Of a stretch of 64,000 bases of DNA, positions 21,034 to 34,560 are shown piece by piece. Every line of letters starts with the position of its first letter. Positions within the stretch are counted from its first letter, which is position 1. Source of the DNA: Buxus sempervirens (taxonomy: Eukaryota > Streptophyta > Magnoliopsida > Buxales > Buxaceae); NCBI GenBank assembly GCA_947561395.2, contig OX387182.1, forward strand, positions 5,876,595 through 5,940,594. The letters run 5' to 3'. Both the position numbers and the translations under genes were made by a program. The notes below the pieces were generated by a model. The model did no database searches, was not told the origin of the DNA, and worked only from the letters and a program-made list of their open reading frames with translations.

Positions 21034-23841
21034 CTGGGAAAGGATTATATACAAGGATTAAAAATTCAGCAAAATTTCTCACATTTCAATAAATAAAAAA
21101 ACCTTTTTTCATCTGCTCACGGGCAAAATAAAGACATCAAAAGGATCTGCATCTGCTCACTGGCAATTTAGTTAGTTTTAGACAAGAATCCTTTTTTCTT
21201 TTTTCTTGAAACTATTAGTCCCATGCATACCCCAAGGATAATAGGATTAGTAGAAGATATCAAGAAGTCTTGAGAGGAAATTAATGGATTAAATCACAGA
21301 ATTTCATGAGGAAAGGAGGATTGAGCCAAAAAGTTTTCTTGGTGGGTTATAATGCATTTACCAAACAAGAGTGTAGTATCAAGTGGTCTGGTTCAACGAC
21401 CGTACCCACCAAGAACACCAACAACCATATCTATTATGTTCATCAATTCATGATTCTATTGGAACTAGGGCTGGGGCTGAGGCTAAGGCCAAGCGTGAAA
21501 TTTGTGTTCCAAGCCCTGTCCCATCAGATGTTTCACACCTTATCAAGTATTTGAGTTTTGATATTTTTGAAAACTAAACTAGAAGACCTTAAGAATTTGT
21601 TTTTCATAGTATCTTCACAAGGTTTAGTAAAACAACAATTTTCCATATATACACATAAACCTTATAAAACTAAGCACAAAATAGATATTCATAATGGGTC
21701 TTGGGTAGAGCTGTAAGTAAGGCGGGCTGGGTTGGGTTTCAATGAGTTCGGGCTCAACCCTAACTAAAATTAGTGAACCCAAACTCTCCTCGGTCCGCCC
21801 TAACCCAAATTCTTTGAGCTCAAACCCAACCCTAAAATTATTTCTTGAGTTTGGGTTGGGTTCGGGTCAGCCTAAACTTTTTTTTTTCTACTTGATACAA
21901 TGATACATTCACATATATAAGACTACAATATTTCGATATATATAATAAAGTTTATCAGCATACATTGATTTGTTTGTTTATTAGGTTAAAAAATGATTCC
22001 TATATGTCCACCAAACTTTTGAGCTTGTTGTGGACCTGTGGTATCAGGTAAGCTAGCTTATGAAACTAAGTAACACAATAAAGTAAGGATATTTAGACAT
22101 AATAACAACTTTCAAACAAACAGAAATTTTAGAACATATTAAAGCAAGGTAATTCAACTCAAACTTCAAGTTCATTTCTTGGTATTAAACAGGCAAAAGT
22201 TAAATTTATTACATACCTGGTTACAAGCCCAAACCTATGCATTTGAAAGCAAAGCCTTACAGTTATAAAATCCTTTCATGAACACAGATCTTCAGTATCA
22301 AACATCATGGCTACAGTTAAGTTCACATAGCTTCTGGGAGGAAGTTAGCATTGTTCTCCAACGCGGGTTCCTTGGAAGCTTACTAATCCATCTTATACTA
22401 AAAAGGCAGCCCCATCATGGATACAATGATTAAAAATAATAGAGAAAGGAGAACATCATAGTGGTGCCAAGTTGGACTAACTTACAATATCATATGGTTT
22501 GCTCAACTTTACTTTTGGGAAGTCATTTCACAAATCTGCTGGTTTTGCTGGATGGAAATTAAACAAGACTGCACACATGATCAGCAATAGACAAAAGGTA
22601 TATACAAACTTGGTGAGCACTCAACCTAATCATAATAAGATTCAAAAAATAAACTAACACAGATTTTTACAGGTAAGGAGAAGTGAATGTTCCAACCCCA
22701 AAAAATGACAAGTCACTTCATGATTTTAAAGCATTTCTAAAGGCATATGCAAAGAAAGTAACATGCATCACTCTTTAACCACTGATATTGAAGTAACAAA
22801 AAAAAAAGGTGAAAGATTACCAAGTTTCTAAGTTCTTATCCAATTTCCATGTTAGCCCAGAGCATTAGCATATTAAAGGGTAGATCATAGATTCATAGCC
22901 AGTGATGAGAATACTTCCTTGAATAATATCTGCAATGAGTGTCAATTGCTTCTATTGATGGCTCCTTATCTGCTACTATCAAGGACAGTTCTGCCTTAAG
23001 TTATTCTACCAAGTGATCCTCACAGACCCCATGATAGTTTTATTAGTGGCTGTAGTAACATGGATCATCATGGTGGAAGATGAAGTAAATATGAGCCCAG
23101 GAAGTGTAAAATGCTAAGGAATTAACTAACCAGAAAGCCATTTGGTTAATGGTGTGCTAAGAAAGCCTTATAAAAGCTCTTCCTTGATTTGAAAAAAAAA
23201 TCCCATATTAACAGTTGATTGGAAAAAAAAAATCATAGATTGGAAGAAAAAAATCAGCATCCATAAAGCTAGCAAATTACCAATCTATCTAGCACAATAA
23301 TAATAACAATAAAAATAAGAAACAAGATAACGGCCTTGAAAATAATAAAAACAATACCCAGTGGGCGTTGAGATTCCTGGCGAAAAACCAATTGGGGTTG
23401 CAAGGAATGATGAACCCAAAAGTGGGGTCTATCCATGGTGGGCCACGGGATCGTTATTCGAAACTATGAATCGGAAAAGCAGAGCAAAACATAGTTTCAA
23501 ACAACGAAAGAAAAAAACGAAAATAGAGATAAAACAGTACCTAAAACGGCATGGAAGATGGGAAGAACGGACTAAGCGTTGATGCGGAAGAGGGAGGGAA
23601 GGAGCAGGTTTGATAAAAACAGGAATCGCAAATCCCTTGTAAGCGATAGGTGTCAATAGAATGAGTATTGACGGCAATTGTATTGCTAGCTGCTACGAAA
23701 ACTGTATTGATGGCAACTGATTTTCCTAGAACAGGCTGATGGAAGCGATTACGTAGTACATTAAGGGGCAAGGCTTCAAACACAGAAATTTCAAAGTCTG
23801 TAACAGATTATGAAATGCGTATTTCAAAAGAGTTTAAAATT
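21034..23841. other. Non-coding; contains a GGGTT/AACCC-rich patch
   Basis: 21706-21880 is rich in GGGTTGGGTT and CTCAACCC words, like the small TIR elements at 8.2 and 17.4 kb, but I could not define its ends. The remainder is intron-like AT-rich DNA with no recognised exon. Confidence 0.35.
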
Positions 23842-23903
<62 letters not shown>

Positions 23904-23959
23904 CTGTAGGCGTTCTCTGAAGTCAAATTCAAACAACCGATGTCATCTCCTTTTATAGT

Positions 23960-24029
<70 letters not shown>

Positions 24030-24088
24030 CTGTAGGCGTTCTCTGAAGTCAAATTCAAACAACCGATGTCATCTCCTTTTATAGTGGG
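23842..24088. repeat. Tandem duplication with two (GA)n tracts
   Basis: A unit of (GA)n followed by about 65 bp of unique sequence (AACCTGTAGGCGTTCTCTG onward) occurs twice in direct orientation: tract 23842-23901 with its unique part, and tract 23964-24027 with its unique part. The unique parts are essentially identical, so the duplication is recent or homogenised. Confidence 0.9.
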
Positions 24089-25741
24089 ACACAGTTCACA
24101 TCCTCTGCACTTATTTGGTGCACTTACTCCTGCTGCCCCAACAGAATGCTGCCGCGTGGAACTTCTCACCACATAGCCTAGCGCCCCTCCGTTAGATTCA
24201 AACGGGCGATCATTTTCCGAAGACTCCAAAACGGAGTGGAGAAGAAAGCCCTGTTTTCCAGAAATACATTTTCTGGTCTGAGCTCCGAAACAGAGAAGCC
24301 CTCGAGTCACCAGATTCGCTACATACAAGACCTGATTTGAAATCGCCCCACCAAGACAACATGATCAAACGGAAGCGGGAAACGAGCGCTTCTTGGCCGC
24401 CATGGTAGTCGAAGATGCGCATGTAGATGGCAGAGGGAGTGGTGAAGACCTCACTTTGGTCTTCAAGAGACGAATTATCCTGAATAACAGCGATCGATTT
24501 GGAATTTTGGATTCAAAAAATGATGGAGCACGAAAATGGTGAAGGGAGCCCAAAACGGATACGTTAATGCCTCTCAGATGACGTGTTGGAGCAACACGAA
24601 AAGTGCACTAAAATAAGTGCAGACGATGCCTTTCAGAAAATCCTATATATTGAAATTACCATAATCTTGATAGAATTCTACAAGATCATAACCGTAATTG
24701 AACTTGCTATTTATTCAGAATCATGAGTTCTACAAGAAAGTGCAGAATGAATGTGAATAATTCCCTATCTGATCACATACTCTGTATAAGAAAGTTATAA
24801 AGATAACTGAAGTGCAGCTTTGTATTGATATTAGCCCAAAATGAAGGTGGTTTCTGTGTGAAGTATAATTTCCTGTATTCATTAGCTCGTTTCCAGAGTT
24901 AAAAAGGGATTTTCAGGTCAATCACTTGCTGTCAATGAAATTTCATATTGAACAGTGATTATAGAAATATATCTATTAGATAATGGTGACGAGGCTGTAA
25001 ATTTTTTTTTTCTCTCTTTGTAGGCTGAAACAGCATCAAACCATTAGACGAACCAAACTGGAAATAACGTGGAAAATTTTGAAAGAAGAGTAAGGCATGC
25101 AAATACCATCTTGTCTCACTTTTTAACATTTCCTTTCTTGATGCAAAACCAAAGTGCAAGGCTTTACTCTTTCCTTTGTGCAACTAGCCACATTGATCAG
25201 AGGCTTTATCCTAACACTGGCTCATCTTGTCCTCTTCAAGCTACCAATCTGAAGATTCCCATATGTCAGCAACCTAAAGAGATCACGGGGAAGAAATTAT
25301 AGACAACATAAGGCTTTTGATAGAGGAAAGCAGCTCTTTGTGAGTACATTAAAAAAAAAAGGATCAATTACATGACAAAGGAAGACAACTCCAAAATTTT
25401 TAGATTAAAAAAAAAAAAAAAGTCATGTGGGACACTAGGAAGATGGAAAGGAAATGACAGGGAAGAGCAAAGGGAGATGTATTTTTATACTGATTTCATT
25501 GGATGGGTGGAAATTAAGGCCAAGCTTATTGCCGCTAGATTAGTTTAAAGGGCCAAACCAGTAAATAACTTCTCTACTGGTGACCAGGTGATGCTGCCCT
25601 GCCATTGATAAGTAGAAATAAAAATTCATTTTCTATGTAGAAACTACTTAATGAGCAAGATCATTCCAATGGAATTTATGCTTGAAGGTTGGAGATTAAA
25701 TGCATTAACAGACGGGGAAGGAACCTAGATCCAGAACATAC
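24089..25741. other. Possible remnant of a 5' gene end, then non-coding
   Basis: Between 24090 and 24553 two overlapping minus-strand frames have protein-like composition (a basic N-terminus from the ATG at 24553, and a frame from 24328). I cannot assign either. 24560-25741 shows no gene. Confidence 0.3.
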
Positions 25742-25935
25742 CTGTGCAGATAGTTTTTACAGTCTGCTTTGCCAGGGCTGACCTTGGCGATTGAAGAATA
25801 TGAACTAGACGAACCGGGAAACGGAGGTTGAATATATGACTCAGGTGCCAACCAGTATTTAGATATAGAGATACATATTCTTGCGTTATAAGGAAAGTTC
25901 AGCTGCCTGACTTCCAAGAAGTACTTGGTGAAGAA
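25742..25935 (-). pseudogene. Orphan exon with good splice sites
   Basis: It is bounded by acceptor TGTATTAG and donor CACAG/GTATGT. The open frame contains YFLEVRQLNFPYNARICIS and then YIQPPFPGSSSS and KADCKNYLHR. The pattern looks like a conserved plant protein exon, possibly near the C-terminus of the same Integrator-7-like protein as the fragment at 18 kb. If so, the two are not colinear. No adjoining exons were found. Confidence 0.4.
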
Positions 25936-26725
25936 CTAATACACATATATATATGCATCAACAGCAGCAAACGGACTTTCTATCAACAGCAGCCCCCAAG
26001 AACAATCATTCCTGTTTATATCAAAGACATAACAATACAGGAATGAATTAATGGCTACCTGTATCAACAATGCAGTAAAGCAAAAGATGGCAAGAAGTGA
26101 AAACTATACGAATTTACACTACTTGTATAAATCCGACATTTTAGCCTGCACGTTTTATCCTAATTTTAAAGCATTTGATGTTCATCTATCATAAGTAAAT
26201 CATTTTTATTAATTTTTAAATACCTCTAGTTTTACATATGCTCCTCACTAGTTAGTAAGAAAAAATTAATTGCTGAAATTGCATGACATACCTTGAAATT
26301 ATAAGATCCACATAATAGAATTAGCGAACCACGATCCAAGTGAAAAATAAATAAATAAATAAATAAATAAATAAAATCAAGAGGGTAAATCTGTTTCAGT
26401 TCTGCAAGATGCCATGTACTTTTACTAAGTTCTACGAGAACAAAAGAAACTTACCATTTGTTTTATAATAATTGCCCAACACAAAACTCAGAGATATTAC
26501 TATAGTCATAATTGAAACTTTTGGTCAACAGATAATGGCTCTAGCATATTTGTGTGTAGAAATAAAGCATTTGTTTAGGAATATCTATACCCAAGGCTTT
26601 TGTTCTCCTCCCATTTCACATTTTGCTCCCTAATAATAATAATTGCCCGACACAAAACCACAGAAATTATTATAATCAGAATTGAAAGTAGAAATAAGCA
26701 AATAAATACATACATACATACCCTT
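25936..26725. other. Spacer downstream of the CNL pseudogene
   Basis: AT-rich DNA with an (AAAT)n run at 26346-26375. Two copies of an AATAATAATTGCCC-like segment (about 26464 and 26632) form a short direct repeat. No coding region seen. Confidence 0.4.
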
Positions 26726-29700
26726 TTACCAGAGTCCAAGTTTGGGGATCTCTGCTATTTTGGGCCAATCTTCTCCTTTCCCCTCTTCACACCGTTGTCG
26801 AAGGATTGGGCAGTCCATGATTTTTAGCCTTCCAAGTGAGGAAGGCAGCCCCCTCTCTGGAAGTCCTGCGAGATTCTTGCAGTCCTGGATGATCAACTCT
26901 TCAAGAGAGGTGAGGCTGTGCAACCCCTCTGGTAGGGACTGCAGATCTGGGAGATTTTTAACCTCAAGATAGGTAAGATTTGGGGGCAGCAGACACTCTG
27001 CAAAGAATACCAAACCAGAAAATCCTCCAATATTTAGCCTTCTGAGAGAGGTGAGGTTGTGAATCCCCCACTCAGAAATGGACTTCCGTTTTACACAATT
27101 TCGGATTCCAAGAAAATCTAGGTTGCCAGGAAAACCCCCCTTAGGAAAGGGATCGAGATTAGGGCAATTAGTAAAAGACAAATGTCGAAGAGACGTGGCG
27201 TTGTGCAGGCCATCTGGTAAGGACCTGAGATTCTCGCAGTCGTCGATTATAAGTTCTGTGAGAGTTGTGGTGGGTAACCCTCCTTCCGGAAATGAAACAA
27301 GGCTGCGACAACTGTAGATCCTCAAAGTCGAGAGAGATGTGAGATTGTACATGCCGTGAGGTAACGAATTGAGACGAGGACAGTCCCCTATTTGGATGCT
27401 TTTAACATTAGTGATGGTGGTGTGCAACCAAGAAATCTTTCTATTCTGATCTTGATTTGAGGATGAGCCATTCATATTGTCGTCCACAACAATACAGTGA
27501 TCGGTGGACCCTAAGCATCTTTCACTTGGAAATGATGTGAGCTCATTACATTTTCCGATTACCAAATGCTCAAGAAATCTATTGTTGTACATCATCCTCT
27601 CGGGAAGGGATATCAGATTCTCGCAATTACTAATCTCAAGACTCTTAGGCAGTAAGGGAAGCTCTGTAGAACTAGAGGCACCTCTTTCTGTAAAAGACGT
27701 GAGAGATTTACAACCATACATTTTCAGTCTATCAAGAAATGAGTTGTTGTCGTCGTTTTTGCTGTGCACCATCGGTTCAGGAAAGGTCTCCAGATTCGTA
27801 CACCTATAGATTTCAAGTTTCCTGATCGTGGAAGGCAACACCATCTTTTCTCTAGAGGATGGCAAACCCGGCAAGTCCCAAACTTCCAATTCTCGAAGAG
27901 AAGTGCAGGACGTCATCTGAATATTTTTCAAACCATGGCAGGAACTGATCGAAACGATTTCAACTTGGGAAGGAAACTTGAGAAAGTGAAGACTTGGACA
28001 TGAACTGATTTTTAGCCGAGTAACAGAACTCAGGGGCAGCACGTCTTCATCATCTGACAAGTACACAAGTCGACTACACCCGGAAATCTTCAAAGATAGA
28101 AGGGATGCAAGGCATTGTGGCCCTGGCCTGACATCATTCGAGCACAGCAACTTCACAAGCTCATCACATCTTTCGATCTCTAATTCTCTGACTGCATTTA
28201 AGCATCCCAATAATGACTTTCTTTCCTCTCCTAGTAGATTTTCAAGATTTGAAATTCTAGAAATTCTCAAGAAACCAAGTGGTAGTGGTGGAGTAGAAGA
28301 GTCTACCACGCTCCTCAAGACCATCGCTTTACATCCCTCTACCTCTAATCTGCATAGCACCGAAAGACACCTTGGCAATTCAATCAATTCTTCACAATTC
28401 TTTATCTTTAAATTTTTTAGCTTTACAAATTGGTGGGAGAACTTTCTTAGTTTAGGACAGTTAGATATCTCAAGCTCACAAAGACTAGGGAATACTTCTT
28501 CACCTTCCTCTCCAATCCCAAACCATTCTACCCAATACTCCATGTCTCTGAATATCAAGGTCTCTAGTGATTGAAACAGTAGCTTAGACGCATGACCACT
28601 TCTATAGAACTCAGCACCACACTTTTTACTCCCTGCAATCCCTCAATTAGGAGATATCTGAGGAAGGATAAACATCCAAGCGAAGGGAGTAACTGGCATC
28701 TTCTGCAACCAATGAGTTCTAAGTTCACCAATTGAGAGTAGGATGAGGACCCTAACCAGCTTGGGAATGTTGTTCCGTGGTACCCATTAATAGAGAGACT
28801 TTTGAGGTTCGTGTGAGGCTGTAGATCCTTTAGGACTGCAGTTTCCTTACCTTCATCTACAAGTTCAGAGACCCGCTTCCCAATGTTTGCCCTTGTGGAT
28901 TCCCAACTCAACTCCAATTCGTGGATATGCTCTTTATTCCCTAGAAGGGAACCATCAATTTTGCCTACATTCCTTAGTCCAACAATGCAAAGTTTTTCGC
29001 GAAGTTGCTTCATGTCCTTTAGTCCTTGAATGCTTGACCCACTATTTTCTCCCACAACAAAAAGAGGCAGTGTTTGAAGGTTCGTCAATTTGTTCATTCC
29101 TACTGGCATCTTTTCCAAGCTTCGACATCCATCAATGCGGAGATGTCTGAGTTCAGTTAGGTTGCTCATCTCACTAGGCAATTCCATAAGAGACGCGCAA
29201 TTGCTTAACAATAGTGTTTGCAAATTTTGGAGTTTACACAGGGAATTGGGTAACCTTTTAATAATACTTAGGGAGAGGTCAAGGTGTCGAAGATGCAACA
29301 AATCACCAATTAATTCAGGCAACTCAAACTTCCTTGTGACACCACACAGACACAACACACGTAAGCATGGTAGTACCGGAAACAGAAAACATAGGAGCTT
29401 TCTTGGTATGTAGTTATACGACCTCATCAAGAGTAATGCACGCAATCTTTTGGTTTCTTGAAATATCTTAAATTTTGACATCACATGAGATCCTTTTTCA
29501 GCTATAAATGCATATCGAATCAAGGACATATCAATCATTGACGAATGGTTGTACTCTTGCTCATCCCTCAAACTGAAACACATTTCTTGGCAGACAGATC
29601 GAGCTAGATCATGGATGAGGTCATGCATTACAAATTCTGCTTCACCATAACTACTACGTTGAAAAAATGACCTTGATAATAGCTCTCTGAAATACTCATC

Positions 29701-31121
29701 ACCTGTGTCTTCCATTCTTCTATTTCCCTTCGACTGTAGGAAACCTTCAGCCATCCATAGTAGGATGAGCTTTTCCTTCTTAAAGAGTAAAGACGTAGTC
29801 TTGAGGGAACATGGCACAATAAGAAAAGCAACGCTTCAATTGAGATGGGAGATAATGATAGCTCAATGCAAGAGATGGAAGAATGCCACTTGTATTTTCT
29901 GTTTGATCCCATATTTCACTACTCAAAAGACCTTCCCATTCGGCAATGTCTTGTCTACAACGCAAGAGGCCTCCGAGTGTCTTTGCTGCCAAAGGCAACC
30001 CTTTAACACTTTTTTACAATCTTTTCGCCAATTGCTTTCAGCTCCGGATATTCATCCGGACTTGAATTTTGAAGTGCATGGAGGAAGAACAATTCTTGGC
30101 AATCCTCTTCAGAGAGCCCTTTTAAGTGGAATGTGGGAACAGTTCTCATTATGGAAGAAACATTTTCGCTCCGAGTAGTCACAATAATTTTACTACCATT
30201 GGGTCCACCTCTGAAAGGAGCTCGTAATCGATCCCAGTCATTGTAGTCTTCGTTCCAAACATCATCCAGAACAAGTAAAAATTTCTTTTCACCTAATATC
30301 GCCTTCAATCTCTCTTGAAGTTGCTGCAGTCCATTGACTGTAAATGAATGTTTGGTAGCCGATTCGAGAATTTCTTTGGTTACTCTAACCACATCAAATT
30401 TGGCATCGGATATGCAAGCCCATACTTTCAGAGTAAAATGCTTGTTGACGTCCTCATGATTGTAGAGAAGTTGAGCAAGGGTGGTCTTACCAACCCCTCC
30501 CATTCCCACTATGGGAATCACAGAGACATTGTCGCTTCCAGTATCATCACCATCTGATAACAACAGTTTAAGTAACTGTTCCACATCTTTTTCCCTTCCA
30601 TAGACATGAGAATCAAGTGGCAAGGAAGTCGTCGGTGGTCTTTGGATGAGACTAGTGAAACTCTGTGCCAGTGAAACACCCTGACTCAAACCAAGACGCT
30701 GCCCTTGCAACCAGACCTTATCTAATCTTTCTATCAGTGTCTTTATCTTACCGCTTTTATTTGCTTTTGACCAAAAATCACGAAGAGAAGAGACAAGTTC
30801 TCTCACCTTATCTGTGTTGGGTTGGGTTTCCTGCTCCTGTTTTAGTTGATGGGCATGGGTGGCAACCTCGTCCAACAGATCTTCGATGTCCAAGGCAAGA
30901 TGTGTGAGTTTGTGAAGCCAGAGCCTCACAGCTGGGTTCGCTATCTGCTTTTGTTCCGCATCATGGAGTACGCCTTGAATCAGCAGCATCGTCTCCTCCA
31001 ACTCCTCTAGATCAGAATCGACCTGCACACGACGTGCGAATTCTTTGAACTCACGAGGGACCAACCTATCTAAAGCCACCTGAAGAGATGCACTGAGAAG
31101 TAGTTCTCTTAAAGGTGCCAT
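26726..31121 (-). pseudogene. CC-NB-ARC-LRR resistance gene copy with three frameshifts
   Basis: This is a full-length relative of the gene at 1-3986. ATG at 31121; coiled coil; P-loop at residues 206-214; kinase-2; GLPL-type motif; MHD; then about 20 LRRs ending at a stop at 26726. Three lesions relative to the intact copy break it. One extra T at about 30004 ends the first part after 372 codons, just before GLPLAA. A 7-bp insertion at about 29786 follows the FPQDY motif. One base is lost at about 28617, near the start of the LRR. The 3' end shows what is missing from the intact copy beyond the left edge: a final LRR run and a short tail. Recent decay is likely because the remaining frames are long and clean. 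A truncated NB-ARC product remains possible. Confidence 0.9.
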
Positions 31122-31611
31122 TGTTGTCTCGCAAAAGAAAGAAGAGGATCGAAGTACAAGCGACGGGGAGCTGCAACAAGTGAAAAACTAGAAATTGCAG
31201 ATTGCAGGTATGAGGTTTGGGTTGAAAGCATGAGGATCAAAAGGCAAAACAGTGCACCAACGTACGGCAATTATGCAAGTATGATCATTGAGGTGGACGC
31301 CCTCAACTTTTCTTCTTCGTGTTTCTTTAATCACCTGGACGCCTTCTCATTTTCTTCCTTTCACACCTCCTCCTCCTCGGTCCTACTTGCAACTTTCATT
31401 TTCTTCGTGTTACTATTTATACAGTTTTAGTATTAACTATTAACAGAGAGAAACTCTTTTAATTCCATGGAAGAAAAGACAAGAAAACCGAGTGGAAGCT
31501 TATGAAGAAAATTCTCGGGATGGATGGGTTTGTCAATGTCATGTGAAAGCTTGGTTGCGTTCAAAAAGACTAAAGGAGAGTCCTCCCTCGAATGCAACTC
31601 ACTTTCCTATG

Positions 31612-31944
31612 GGGTTTTTAGTGATACTTTTTCGAAAGAATTCTGATTCAGTCCTTTATTTCTTGTTAATTGATAATTAATGATATTTTTAAAAAAATAA
31701 TTAGTAATCAGTGTTATTTTATTATTTATGAAAAATATCTTTCAAAAATACCCTCAAACCTTTTTACTCATTTTGTTATAATTGGAGTTTGCAAGTGTTT
31801 TGAGGGCATTTTCGGAAGATATTTTTCATGAACAATAAAATAACACTGATTTTTAATTATTTTTAAAAATATCACTAATTATCAATTAACAAAAATTAAA
31901 TGACTAAATCAGAATTCTTTCAAAAAAGTATCACTAAAAAACCC
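31612..31944. mobile_element. Fold-back MITE with long inverted arms
   Basis: The arm GGGTTTTTAGTGATACTTTT at the left is matched by its inverted copy ending TATCACTAAAAAACCC at 31944. Complementarity continues inward for over 100 bases (for example CAGTGTTATTTTATTAT and its complement). Only a short loop remains; there is no coding sequence. Confidence 0.75.
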
Positions 31945-32929
31945 ATTTTCCCTTTCATTAATCACGTTTACAACTTTCTCATTTTCTTACTTTCACCCCT
32001 CCTCCTGGGTCCTACCTAGTGCCTACCACTTTCATTTTCTTCATGCTTTGAAGATCGTCAAAGAAAGGAGTGCTATTAAGTGCCCTCAACAACAATTTCA
32101 CGCCAACAACACAAAATTTATTATTTTTTTGTCTTCTTTCGAAAAGACCACGACGGCAACCTAAAACATGACCGGTGAATATGCATATTATTTAAGAATG
32201 AGTTGGTGATAAGAACGAAAGGTTCAAGAGAAATGAAGATTGATGGAAATACAAACCAAAAAATTCCTTTGACCCAAAAGGTAGGGCTTGGTTTAGGATA
32301 AATCATATGCGTGTCTAAGCCGGCTCAGTAGAGTCTAGTGTTTGGTTTCAAGATTTAATCCAAAACCTGTTCCTAAGATAATATTAGAGACCTCCCTTTG
32401 TTAGGCTCAATTAGTATATATATATATATATATATTATTTCTTAATTTTATTTTGTAACTAAAATTCTTACAATTTATATCATTCAGATAGTTATTTTAT
32501 AAGATGCTAATAAAAAAACAGACAAAAGAAAAAAAAAAAGGGTTTTGAATGGAAAGCAAGTCCTTATTATCAAAAGTAAAAAAAGAAGTGGGTTCATCTT
32601 GATTTACTAAAATGACCACTATAACCCTTTGTGAAATATCCATGAGTCAGTCTAGCAAGTTTCTGTGCATGTAATATCTATATTATATATTGACCCTTGT
32701 ATTATTGGAAGACTAAGTATTAATATCACTTCTCAAGATATATTTATTTAACCGAGACGAAAGATTGCTTTTCAAGAAAGGGGACAAACTCAACATGTCC
32801 ATTTTTTTCCATCCAAACAAAAAAAATGCAAAAGATAAAGTATCATTTTGTTAATACAACTGATTTAGTGCTTAAAATTATGCACTCGATCCAGAGAATA
32901 TTAAACGAAGGAGTTATTGAGCAGAGAGA

Positions 32930-33125
32930 TTAAATGGAGTTATTGAGGGACAGAAGAGAGTAGAGTGTTTGCAGAATAATAAAGACAGGTTGGTCGATTT
33001 AAATAAAGATATTAAAGGCAAGAAAATTCTAGCAGAAGGAAGCTTGAATATCGCTTTGGACTCTGAGAATAGGGAGATGGGCCCAGGCACTATGGGTACG
33101 GACCCGGAGAAGAGTTCAAGTGTAA
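32930..33125 (+). repeat. Direct repeat unit 1 of 2
   Basis: A roughly 190-bp sequence containing AAAGATATTAAAGGCAAGAA and CTAGCAGAAGGAAGCTTGAA. It is about nine-tenths identical, by eye, to 35213-35415. The plus-strand reading frame over the core looks protein-like (NKDIKGKKILAEGSLNI), perhaps a captured coding fragment of unknown origin. Confidence 0.65.
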
Positions 33126-33364
33126 AAGGGAGATAAGAAATGAAGCTTGGGGGAAATACAAATTCGTCACCTAATTCTCTTAAAATAATTGAAAACTAGC
33201 AATTATAATACTTCAGATTTGTTTATTTTTTCTTTATAAAATTTCGATAAACATAGATTGGGGATGGGAATAAGAGATATATTCCGGAGAAACTAACGTT
33301 TAGCCAATAACAAGGAAAAAGTGTGAAAGAGAAATCCGCTTGAATGAATCTAAAACTAGTACAA

Positions 33365-33985
33365 TCTAGATTTAGTCACCTAATTCTCTGAAATAGGAAA
33401 TCAGTGATATTTCTTAAAATAATTGAGAATGAGTGTTATTTTACTATTCATAAAAAATTTCTTTCAAAAATGCCTTTGAAAAACCTCAGAATTTTAGAAA
33501 ATTAAATAATTAAATAAAATAATTGGAGGTGTTGTTAATTGATGCGGAGGATGTTGGATTAATTATATTTGACCTTGATCAGGTTTGAATTTGATGGTTT
33601 TATATTTTGGATGGTGGTATTTTTCATTCCACGCTTGTTTGAGGATTTTATCATTATTGTTGCACTTTAATTATGAACATGAATTTATTTATGCCTATAT
33701 CTGGGCCTTTTTTTCATGTTTAAGGTTCGGGTTTATGATTTATTAAATAAACCTGAATCCGGGGTGGTACAACCTTCAAAATATTTCTTAATCTCGTTAA
33801 CAAATGTTGACAAAAAATTTGACTTATAAGCATTTGAGGGTATTTTTGGAAGAAATCTTTTATGAATAGTAAAATGATATTCTCAATTATTTTAAAGAAA
33901 TATTACTGATTTCTAATTTTTAAAAATTAGGTGACTGAATCTTGATCGTTTTTAAAAAGTATCACTAAAACCAATTTCCCCTGTG
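33365..33985. mobile_element. Second fold-back element of the same family, larger loop
   Basis: The left arm begins near GATTTAGTCACCTAATTCTC and the right arm ends near AAAGTATCACTAAAACC. Inner arm segments match those at 31612-31944. The loop (about 33490-33790) is unrelated and AT-rich. The left terminus seems eroded. Confidence 0.55.
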
Positions 33986-34289
33986 TTATATGTAAGGAAT
34001 TCTTTAATTGTTTGGTGTATGCTTCTTTTCTTGTCTTACAGGATGTACTAAATTTCCCTTCTTTTTTTTTTTTTTTTTCCTTTTCTTGAGTAGGTGTGGA
34101 AATTTCTTCGCAACTAATCCACAAACGAAAATTATAAATTTGGTCCACTTGGAATTTCATGGTCGGTGGACATGTAAATTATTTTATTCATTTACTATTT
34201 ATTTTCAAGTAAGTTAATAGTTAATTATTAGTTGAATGATAAGAACAAAGGAAGGAGGTAAGAAGGTTTTATGGAGCTATAAATTATTA

Positions 34290-34560
34290 TCATTATTAGT
34301 TGGGAAATCTACGGTTACACCCTTTGACATTTGAGAAAGGTCTGCTTACACCCCTTACATTAGAACGACGGAAGGAGGTATTAGGTAGGAAACTAAATTT
34401 TGATAGAGACAAAAATTATTATTATTACTAGTTCCACCCCCGGCTAACATACGAGATAGGTCCACTTCCAGCCCCAACATCGGGGAAAAGGGCACAACAC
34501 TCAAAGAAAAATAAGCAAATAGCATCCTTGTCATTAACTATGTAAACCTAAATACCATTT
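34290..34560. repeat. Diverged relative of the 5791-6313 MITE
   Basis: It contains ACACCCTTTGACATTTGAGAAAGGT and CAAATAGCATCCTTG-type words, matching the left arm and interior of the 5.8-kb element in the same relative place. It therefore predates the segmental duplication or was carried with it. Confidence 0.45.

Noticed and set aside
23834..24328. Minus-strand 164-codon frame with long Ser-Leu repeats
   Set aside because: The Ser-Leu runs are translations of (GA)n microsatellites; only the part near 24090-24328 could be old coding sequence.
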